From: CAITWD01 sp963842065
GTDB taxonomy: Bacteria; Actinomycetota; Thermoleophilia; Miltoncostaeales; Miltoncostaeaceae
Direction: 5' to 3'
DNA length: 64,000 bases
NCBI GenBank assembly: GCA_963842065.1
Contig: CAWJEW010000003.1
Coordinates: 124,001 to 188,000, forward strand
The translations under genes were made by a program, and so were the position numbers. Of this stretch, positions 5,980 to 17,782 are shown piece by piece; within the stretch, counting starts at the first letter, position 1; each line of letters starts with the position of its first letter. The notes beneath the pieces were generated by a model. The model saw only the letters and a program-made list of their open reading frames with translations. It searched no databases and had not been told where the DNA came from.

Positions 5980-8900
5980 TTGAGCAAGGTTAACGCTGCC
6001 CGCGTCCGCCGTTCGTTTTCCCGCCTGGGAAACATCGAGGAGGTCCCCGACCTCATCGACATCCAGCGCGCGTCGTTTGAGTGGTTCCTCAACGAGGGAC
6101 TCCGGGAGACCATCGACGACATATCCCCGATCGAAGATTTCACCGGCACGCTGGCAGTCCAGTTCGGCTCGTATTCCATCGGCGGTTGGGAGCCAGGAAT
6201 GCCGCTGGACCAGATCGTCCCGAACAACGACATCCGTGAGTGCCGCGAGAAGGACCTCGTCTATGCCGCGCCGCTGACGATGCAGGTCTTTTTCATCAAC
6301 CGCGAGACCGGCGAGATCCGCGAGCAGAAGGTCTTCATGGGCGATGTGCCGCTGATGACCGACTGGGGTACGTTCATCGTCAACGGTACCGAGCGTGTCG
6401 TGGTCACCCAGCTGGTGCGCTCCCCTGGCGCCTATGTCATGGAGCCCAAGGACCCCGAGAAGCAGGTCTTCATCGCGAACCTGATGCCGTCGCGCGGCTC
6501 ATGGGTGGAGCTGGAGATCGACAAGAAGGGCCTGGTCAACGTCCGCATTGACCGCAAGCGCAAGCTGCCGGTGACGACGTTGCTGTTCGCGCTCGGCTAC
6601 ACACGCGACGACATTGCCAACCTGTTCCGCCACCCGCAGGACCCCGACCGGGTCAACCCGTTCATCCAGACGACCCTGGACCGGGACGCCACCGAAGGTG
6701 CCCCGCAGGGCGGGAACCGCAAGAGCCTGGATGAGCTGGCCGCCCTCGTCGACGAGATGCAGAAGCTCAACGTCGACATCGAGAATCTGCCGGCCGACGA
6801 GCGCCAGCGGATCGACGACGACATCGCCAAGATCGAAAAGCGCATCGACCTGCGCACGGGCGAGTTGATGCAGCACGCCCTGATTGAGGTCTTCAAGAAG
6901 CAGCGCCCCGGCGAGCCGCCGACCGTCGACAACAGCAAGTCGCTCGTGCGGTCGCTGTTCTTCGACCCCAAGCGCTACGACCTGACCCGTGTTGGTCGCT
7001 ATAAGCTCAACGCCCGCCTGGACGCAAACGTGGACCAGGAAGTGCGCACCCTGACCAACCCGCGCTTTACCGGCCGGGTGTCGGGCATGAGCGACGACCT
7101 GGTCGACCTGATCCGCGTCCTGGTGGAGCTGCCGATCCGCATCGGCGTGCCCGAGGACTCCAAGGACTTTGCCGCCGACGCACTGATCTATCCGCGCGAT
7201 GAGATCGCCATCGAGCTCGACGAGTACGAGCATTTCGGCAACCGGCGCCTTCGCACGGTCGGCGAGCTGATCCAGGAGGCCTTCCGGATCGGCTTCTACC
7301 GCATGGAGCGCGTCGTGCGCGAGCGGATGAGCACCGAGGACGTCGACACGATCACCCCGCAGACGATCATCAACATCCGTCCGGTGGTCGCTGCGCTCAA
7401 GGAGTTCTTCGGATCCTCCCAGCTGTCGCAGTTCATGGACCAGACCAACACGCTGGCCGGGCTGACGCACCGTCGCCGCCTGTCGGCGCTGGGCGCGGGC
7501 GGTCTGACCCGCGAGCGGGCACCCATCGAGGTGCGCGACGTGCACCCGACCCACTATGGGCGCATGTGCCCAATCGAGACCCCGGAAGGCCCCAACATCG
7601 GGCTGATCGGCTCGCTCGGCAGTTATGCGACCGTCAACGAGTTCGGGTTCATCCAGACGCGCTACCGGCGCGTGGAAAAAGGCGTGGTCACCGACCACCT
7701 CGAATGGCTCGACGCGACCCAGGAAGAGAACAAGATCATCGCCCAGGCCAACGCCCAGGTGGACAAGAAGGGCAAGTTGGTCGGCCCGGTCCTGTGCCGG
7801 CGCGGTGGCGAGCCCGAGCTGTTCGCGCCAGAAGATGTCGACTATATGGACATTTCCCCGGCACAGATCGTCTCGGTCGCGACGGCGCTGATCCCGTTCC
7901 TCGAGCACAACGACGCCAACCGGGCCCTGATGGGCGCCAACATGCAGCGCCAGGCCGTGCCGCTCATGATCACCGAGGCCCCGCTGATCGGCACCGGCAT
8001 GGAGCGTCGCGCGGCGATCGACTCGCGTGACGTGGTGATCGCCAAGACCGACGGCAAGGTCGCCGCGATCGACGCGCGCCAGATCATCATCGAGGACAAG
8101 AAGGGCGAGACCGTCCGCTACGAGCTCGAGAAGTTCAAGCGCTCCAACCAGGGCACGATCATCCACCAGAAGCCGATCATCCGCATGGGCGATGAGGTCG
8201 AGGCCGGCGAGGTGCTGGCCGACGGCAGCTCGACCGACATGGGCGAGCTAGCGCTGGGCAAGAACGTCCTGGTCGCCTTCATGGCCTGGGAGGGCTACAA
8301 CTACGAAGACGCGATCATCATCTCGGACCGCCTGGTCAAGGACGATGTGTTGTCCTCGATCCACATCGAGGAGTACGAGATCGATGCCCGCACGACCAAA
8401 CTGGGCGCCGAGGAGATCACCCGCGACATCCCGAACCGCTCCGAGGAGTCCCTCAAGGACCTCGACGAGCGCGGCATTGTGCGCATCGGCGCCGAGGTGA
8501 CCTCGGGCGACCTGCTCGTGGGCAAGGTCACCCCGAAGGGCGAGACCGAGTTGACCGCCGAGGAGAAGCTGATCCGGGCCATCTTCAAGGAGAAGGCCGG
8601 CGAGGTCCGCGACACCTCCTTGAAGGTCCCCCACGGCGAGGGCGGCAAGGTCATCGACGTCAAGGTCTTCTCCCGCGAGAACGGCGACGACCTGTCACCG
8701 GGCGTCAACCAGCTCGTGCGCGTCTACGTGGCCAAGCGCCGCAAGATCGCAGAGGGCGACAAGCTCGCCGGGCGTCACGGCAACAAGGGCGTGATCTCCA
8801 AGATCGTGCCGGTCGCGGACATGCCGTTTCTGGAGGACGGCACCCCCATCGACATGATCCTCAACCCTCTGGGCGTGCCGAGCCGCATGAACATCGGCCA

Positions 8901-9720
8901 GATCCTCGAGACCCACCTCGGGTGGGCCGCCAACTACGGCTGGACACCCGAGGCCGGCGACGACGGGATGCCGCTCGGCCGCACGTTCGTGGCGACCCCG
9001 GTGTTCGACGGCGCCACGCCGGAGGATGTCGATCGTGCGCTGATCGACTGGCACAACAGCCACCCTGAGGTGCCGATCAACGTGTCGATCGACGAGACCG
9101 ACCGGGTGGGCCGCCAGTGCTCCGGCAAGTTCCGGCTGTTCAACGGTCGCACCGGCGAGCCGTACGACGGCAATGTCACCGTCGGGTTCATGTACATGCT
9201 CAAACTGCTGCACTTGGTCGACGACAAGATCCACGCCCGCTCGACCGGCCCGTACTCGCTCGTGACCCAGCAGCCCTTGGGCGGCAAGGCGCAGTTCGGC
9301 GGTCAGCGCTTCGGTGAGATGGAAGTGTGGGCGCTGGAGGCCTATGGCGCCGCGTACACGCTCCAGGAAATGCTGACGATCAAGAGCGACGACACCGTCG
9401 GGCGCGTCAAGGCCTACGAGGCCATCGTCAAGGGCGAGAACATCCAGGAGCCGTCCATCCCCGAGAGCTTCAAGGTGCTGCTCAAGGAAATGCAGAGCCT
9501 CGGCCTCGACGTCAAGGTGCACGGCGACGCGGTGCCGGAGTTCATCGGCAAGGACGAGGACGACGATCTTCTCCGCGCGGCGGAGGAGCTCGGAATCGAC
9601 CTCTCGGGCGGCCTTGGCGGGCTGCGCCGCGAGGACGAGAGCTCGGTGGACGGCGAGTCGGCTCCGGCCGAGGTCGTCGCCACCGTCGAGCCCAGCGACA
9701 ACGAAGAGGCCCAGGACTGA
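5980..9720 (+). CDS. rpoB: RNA polymerase subunit beta
   Basis: Beta forms half of the polymerase active-site cleft. The 1246-aa product starts at TTG 5980, nine nt after AGGAGG (5965-5970). The rifampicin pocket near residue 476 onward is intact, with Asp, His, Arg and Ser at the usual resistance positions (FMDQ, THRRRLSALG), so the sequence predicts a sensitive enzyme. DNA-binding and Mg-proximal motifs (GRHGNKGVIS) are present. Residues about 238-302 contain an extra charged, coiled-coil-like stretch in the beta2 lobe that compact actinobacterial homologues lack. rpoC follows after 102 nt. Confidence 0.98.
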   Translation: MSKVNAARVRRSFSRLGNIEEVPDLIDIQRASFEWFLNEGLRETIDDISPIEDFTGTLAVQFGSYSIGGWEPGMPLDQIVPNNDIRECREKDLVYAAPLTMQVFFINRETGEIREQKVFMGDVPLMTDWGTFIVNGTERVVVTQLVRSPGAYVMEPKDPEKQVFIANLMPSRGSWVELEIDKKGLVNVRIDRKRKLPVTTLLFALGYTRDDIANLFRHPQDPDRVNPFIQTTLDRDATEGAPQGGNRKSLDELAALVDEMQKLNVDIENLPADERQRIDDDIAKIEKRIDLRTGELMQHALIEVFKKQRPGEPPTVDNSKSLVRSLFFDPKRYDLTRVGRYKLNARLDANVDQEVRTLTNPRFTGRVSGMSDDLVDLIRVLVELPIRIGVPEDSKDFAADALIYPRDEIAIELDEYEHFGNRRLRTVGELIQEAFRIGFYRMERVVRERMSTEDVDTITPQTIINIRPVVAALKEFFGSSQLSQFMDQTNTLAGLTHRRRLSALGAGGLTRERAPIEVRDVHPTHYGRMCPIETPEGPNIGLIGSLGSYATVNEFGFIQTRYRRVEKGVVTDHLEWLDATQEENKIIAQANAQVDKKGKLVGPVLCRRGGEPELFAPEDVDYMDISPAQIVSVATALIPFLEHNDANRALMGANMQRQAVPLMITEAPLIGTGMERRAAIDSRDVVIAKTDGKVAAIDARQIIIEDKKGETVRYELEKFKRSNQGTIIHQKPIIRMGDEVEAGEVLADGSSTDMGELALGKNVLVAFMAWEGYNYEDAIIISDRLVKDDVLSSIHIEEYEIDARTTKLGAEEITRDIPNRSEESLKDLDERGIVRIGAEVTSGDLLVGKVTPKGETELTAEEKLIRAIFKEKAGEVRDTSLKVPHGEGGKVIDVKVFSRENGDDLSPGVNQLVRVYVAKRRKIAEGDKLAGRHGNKGVISKIVPVADMPFLEDGTPIDMILNPLGVPSRMNIGQILETHLGWAANYGWTPEAGDDGMPLGRTFVATPVFDGATPEDVDRALIDWHNSHPEVPINVSIDETDRVGRQCSGKFRLFNGRTGEPYDGNVTVGFMYMLKLLHLVDDKIHARSTGPYSLVTQQPLGGKAQFGGQRFGEMEVWALEAYGAAYTLQEMLTIKSDDTVGRVKAYEAIVKGENIQEPSIPESFKVLLKEMQSLGLDVKVHGDAVPEFIGKDEDDDLLRAAEELGIDLSGGLGGLRREDESSVDGESAPAEVVATVEPSDNEEAQD

Positions 9721-9726
9721 CGGGGG

Positions 9727-9797
9727 CCCCGGGGCGCGCGTGACGCGCCCCGGGGCGCCGTCGAGGAATCAACCTCGAGCGGTACCCGTCGTACCGC
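9727..9797 (+). promoter_or_regulatory. Three tandem hairpins between rpoB and rpoC
   Basis: Three perfect inverted repeats follow each other in the 102-nt intercistronic gap: 9727-9738/9744-9755 (12 bp, five-nt loop), TCGAGG/CCTCGA at 9761-9778, and GCGGTAC/GTACCGC at 9779-9797. None has a T tract. They could be RNase processing sites, partial terminators or a leader that tunes rpoC against rpoB. The rpoC ribosome site (ACGAGGAG) follows. Confidence 0.6.
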
Positions 9798-9822
9798 CCG
9801 TCGCAACGAGGAGCACACACAC

Positions 9823-14382
<4,560 letters not shown>

Positions 14383-14650
14383 CCCCACTGGAGGCGGCCG
14401 CTCGGCACCCACCGCACCCCACCAGCGCCCCGGCGATCCGTCGCCGTGGCGCCGGTGTCTCGGGGGCGTAACGCGTGCCGGCGAGCCGTGGCCGACTCCG
14501 TTCGCGGTGCGCCCGCGCGACGCGAGACTCACCCGGCCAGATCGCGCTGGCTTTCGGCCGATCGGGCCCCTCCCCGTGTGCTAACGTCCCGAAGCCGCTC
14601 GTCCCGGGCGGTCCCTCACGCACTAATTTCCATCGCGACAAAAGGCGCTC
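14383..14650 (+). promoter_or_regulatory. rpoC-rpsL spacer, probable str operon promoter region
   Basis: This 268-nt gap separates rpoC from rpsL and is long enough for a promoter and leader. TAACGT at 14582-14587 is the best -10 candidate; no -35 at 17 nt is convincing. No open frame or strong terminator with a T tract was found. AAAAGG just before GTG 14651 is the rpsL ribosome site. Confidence 0.3.
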
Positions 14651-15022
14651 GTGCCAACGATTAACCAGCTTGTCCGCAAGGGTCGAACGCCCAAAACGTC
14701 GAAGACCTCGACGCCCGCACTCCGGGGTGCCCCCCAGAAGCGCGGCGTCTGCACCCGTGTCTACACCACCACCCCGAAGAAGCCGAACTCGGCGCTGCGC
14801 AAGGTCTGCCGTGTGCGGCTGACCAACGGCGCGGAGGTCACGACCTACATTCCCGGCGAAGGCCACAATCTCCAGGAGCACTCGGTGGTGCTCGTGCGTG
14901 GCGGCCGGGTGAAGGACCTCCCGGGTGTGCGGTACAAGGTGATCCGCGCGGCGCTCGATGCTGCCGGTGTCGCAAATCGTCGTCAAGCGCGCTCGAAGTA
15001 CGGCGCCAAGACCCCCAAGTAG
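14651..15022 (+). CDS. rpsL: 30S ribosomal protein S12
   Basis: S12 sits at the decoding centre and monitors codon-anticodon pairing. The 123-aa product starts at GTG and begins MPTINQLVRKGR. The two lysine segments mutated in streptomycin resistance (TPKKPNSALRK and GGRVKDLPG) carry the sensitive residues. The conserved Asp of the methylthiolated segment (KDLPGVRYK) is also present. First gene of the str cluster; rpsG follows after 3 nt. Confidence 0.97.
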   Translation: MPTINQLVRKGRTPKTSKTSTPALRGAPQKRGVCTRVYTTTPKKPNSALRKVCRVRLTNGAEVTTYIPGEGHNLQEHSVVLVRGGRVKDLPGVRYKVIRAALDAAGVANRRQARSKYGAKTPK

Positions 15023-15025
15023 CCC

Positions 15026-15496
15026 ATGCCACGTCGCGCAGTAGTTACCCTTCGTCCGCTCGACCCGGACCCCGTCTACAACAGCACGTTGGTCACCCAG
15101 CTGATCAACAAGGTGCTCAAGCAAGGCAAGAAGTCGACCTCCGAGCGCATCGTCTACGGTGCCCTCGAGCGCATCCGCGACCGCACGGGCCGCGATCCCG
15201 TGCAGGTCACCGAGGAGGCGATCCGAAACGTGACCCCGATGCTCGAGGTGAAGTCCCGCCGCGTCGGTGGCGCCACCTACCAGGTGCCGATCGAGGTCCA
15301 GCCGCGCCGCGGCCGGACGCTCGCCGTGCGCTGGATCGTCGGGTTCTCGCGGCAGCGCCGTGAGAAGCAGATGAGCGAGCGCCTGGCCAACGAGCTCCTT
15401 GACGCCCTGGGTTCGCAGGGCGGGGCCTTCAAGCGCAAGGACGACATCTACCGCATGGCCCAGGCGAACAAGGCGTTTGCGCACTACCGCTGGTAG
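15026..15496 (+). CDS. rpsG: 30S ribosomal protein S7
   Basis: S7 nucleates assembly of the 30S head and contacts E-site tRNA. Length 156 aa is standard, beginning MPRRAVVTLRPLDPDPVYNS, with the RRVGGATYQVP core intact. It starts three nt after rpsL, so its translation is probably coupled. The 105-nt gap to fusA contains a GTCCCG/CGGGAC hairpin (15503-15531) and may hold a regulatory leader, as S7 represses this operon in other bacteria. Confidence 0.97.
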   Translation: MPRRAVVTLRPLDPDPVYNSTLVTQLINKVLKQGKKSTSERIVYGALERIRDRTGRDPVQVTEEAIRNVTPMLEVKSRRVGGATYQVPIEVQPRRGRTLAVRWIVGFSRQRREKQMSERLANELLDALGSQGGAFKRKDDIYRMAQANKAFAHYRW

Positions 15497-15601
15497 CGCG
15501 TAGTCCCGTCGCTCGAACAGCGCGGCGGGACCAAATTCCGGTCGGTGTAACACGTGTGCCTGCGGGCGCACGTGCGAGTTGAGAACGTAAGGAGAGCACT
15601 C

Positions 15602-17701
15602 TTGTCGACGGCGACAAAGCGCGTACCGCTCGAGCGTGTGCGCAACATCGGCATCATGGCCCACATCGACGCCGGTAAGACGACCACGACGGAGCGCATC
15701 CTCTACTACACCGGTCGCGTGCATCGCATGGGCGAGGTGCACGAGGGCGGCGCCACCATGGACTGGATGGCCCAGGAGCAGGAGCGCGGGATCACGATCA
15801 CCAGCGCCGCCACCACTTGCTTCTGGAACGACCACCGCATCAACATCATCGACACTCCGGGCCACGTCGACTTCACGGTCGAGGTGGAGCGCTCGCTGCG
15901 GGTGCTCGACGGTTCGGTTGCGCTGTTCGACTCGGTCGCCGGGGTGGAGCCCCAGAGCGAGACCGTCTGGCGCCAGGCTGACCGCTACGGCGTGCCGCGC
16001 ATCGCCTACGTCAACAAGATGGACCGCGTTGGCGCCGACTTCGACAAGGCCGTCCAGACGATGATCGATCGCCTTGGCGCCAACGCCATCCCGATCCAGC
16101 TGCCGATCGGGGCCGAGGCCGACTTCGTCGGGCTGATCGACCTGGTCAAGATGGAAGCGATCATCTACACCGACGACCTGGGCACCATCCAGGAGAAGTC
16201 GGCGGTCCCGGCCGTGTATGCGGCCGCGGCGGCGGCCGCGCGCGAGAAGCTGATCGAGGCCGTCGCCGACTCCGACGACGAGCTTGCCGAGGCGTACCTC
16301 GAAGGTGAGGAGATCAGCCCCGAGCGCCTGTCCGCCGCAATCCGGACTGCCGTGCTCGCGGCGACCGTGACGCCGGTGCTCTGTGGCTCCTCGTTCAAGA
16401 ACAAGGGCGTGCAGCCCCTGCTCGATGCGGTCGTCGACTACCTGCCCTCGCCGCTGGATGTCCCACCGGCCGAGGGGATCGTGCCCGGCCGAGAGGATGC
16501 GCACGTGGTGCGCGAGGCGAGCGAGTCGGCGCCGTTTGCGGCGCTCGCGTTCAAGGTCATGAGCGACCCGTACGTCGGGCGTCTGACCTACCTGCGCGTG
16601 TACTCGGGCTCGATCGTGTCCGGCGCGGGCCTCATCAACGCCACCAAGGACCGCAAGGAGCGCGTGGGCCGGCTGCTGATGATGCACGCCAACCACCGCG
16701 AGGACGTTGACTCGGTTGCTGCGGGCGACATCGTGGCCGCCGTGGGTCTCAAGAGCACCACCACCGGTGACACGCTGTGCGACCCGAATGCGCCGGTCGT
16801 GCTCGAGCAGATGACCTTCCCGGAGCCGGTGATCGGTCTGGCCATCGAGCCCAAGACCAAGCAGGACCAGGAGAAGCTCGCCACGGCGCTGCAACGCCTG
16901 GCCGACGAGGACCCGACGTTCCGCGTGCGCACCGACGAGGAGACCGGTCAGACCGTCATCTCCGGCATGGGCGAGCTGCATTTGGAGATCATCGTCGACC
17001 GCCTGATGCGCGAGTTCAGCGTGGACGCCAATGTCGGCGCACCCCAGGTCGCCTACCGCGAGACCGTCCGCCGGCGCGTGGACAAGGTCGAGGGGCGCTT
17101 CGTCCGCCAGACCGGTGGTCGTGGCCAGTTCGGGCACGTCTACATCGCGATCGAGCCCAACGAGTCCGGGGCGGGCTACAGCTTCGAGAGCAAGATCGTC
17201 GGTGGCTCGATCCCCAAGGAATACATCCCCGCCGTCGACGCCGGCATCAAGGAGGCCCTCGAGGGCGGCGTCATCGCCGGGTACCCGATCGTCGACGTCA
17301 AGGTCCAGCTGATCGACGGGTCCTACCACGAGGTCGACTCGTCGGAGATGGCCTTCAAGATCGCCGGTTCGATGGCCGTCAAGGAGGCCGTCAAGCGCGC
17401 GAGCCCGGTGATCATCGAACCGGTGATGGCCGTCGAGGTCGTCGCGCCGAAGGAATTCGTCGGCACCGTCGTGGGCGACCTGACCCGGCGCCGCGGCCGC
17501 ATCGCCGGCACCGAGCCGCGTCCGGGCGGTCTCGAGGTCGTCAACGCGAGCGTGCCGCTGTCGGAGATGTTCGGTTACGCCACCTCGGTGCGGTCGGCGA
17601 CCCAGGGCCGCGCGACCTTCACGATGCAGTTCGAGCGCTACAGCGACGTGCCGACGCACATCGCCGAGGAGATTCGCCAGAAGGTGGGCTCCGCCGCATA
17701 G
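15602..17701 (+). CDS. fusA: Elongation factor G
   Basis: EF-G is the GTPase for ribosomal translocation and recycling. From TTG 15602, with AAGGAG 7 nt upstream, it is 699 aa. P-loop AHIDAGKTTTTE, the RGITI switch I region, DTPGHVDF and NKMD are all present, followed by domains II-V including the tip of domain IV. The longer frame from 15554 adds 16 residues without support. The usual next gene, tuf, is displaced by 3 kb by an antisense gene. Confidence 0.97.
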   Translation: MSTATKRVPLERVRNIGIMAHIDAGKTTTTERILYYTGRVHRMGEVHEGGATMDWMAQEQERGITITSAATTCFWNDHRINIIDTPGHVDFTVEVERSLRVLDGSVALFDSVAGVEPQSETVWRQADRYGVPRIAYVNKMDRVGADFDKAVQTMIDRLGANAIPIQLPIGAEADFVGLIDLVKMEAIIYTDDLGTIQEKSAVPAVYAAAAAAAREKLIEAVADSDDELAEAYLEGEEISPERLSAAIRTAVLAATVTPVLCGSSFKNKGVQPLLDAVVDYLPSPLDVPPAEGIVPGREDAHVVREASESAPFAALAFKVMSDPYVGRLTYLRVYSGSIVSGAGLINATKDRKERVGRLLMMHANHREDVDSVAAGDIVAAVGLKSTTTGDTLCDPNAPVVLEQMTFPEPVIGLAIEPKTKQDQEKLATALQRLADEDPTFRVRTDEETGQTVISGMGELHLEIIVDRLMREFSVDANVGAPQVAYRETVRRRVDKVEGRFVRQTGGRGQFGHVYIAIEPNESGAGYSFESKIVGGSIPKEYIPAVDAGIKEALEGGVIAGYPIVDVKVQLIDGSYHEVDSSEMAFKIAGSMAVKEAVKRASPVIIEPVMAVEVVAPKEFVGTVVGDLTRRRGRIAGTEPRPGGLEVVNASVPLSEMFGYATSVRSATQGRATFTMQFERYSDVPTHIAEEIRQKVGSAA

Positions 17702-17706
17702 CCGCA

Positions 17707-17772
17707 GTCCGCCGCCGAGGCGGACGGAATGGAGTACTCCCCCCGGGGCCCACGCCGTGCGCGGGCCCCGGG
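17707..17772. terminator. Two hairpins between convergent fusA and oxidoreductase gene
   Basis: GTCCGCC-gccga-GGCGGAC (17707-17725) directly follows the fusA stop, then CCCGGGGCCC (17742-17751) pairs with GGGCCCCGGG (17763-17772) around an 11-nt loop. Both lie between convergent genes and can serve either strand. No T tracts follow. Confidence 0.55.
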
Positions 17773-17782
17773 CCGTCTGGGC

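Noticed and set aside
7405..7500. Rifampicin-resistance changes in RpoB
   Set aside because: Residues at the main resistance positions (Asp, His, Arg, Ser) are of the sensitive type; differences from E. coli lie at variable sites.
6499..8166. A 555-codon open frame antisense to rpoB
   Set aside because: Opposite a certain gene, low complexity, no ribosome site; explained by third-position GC.
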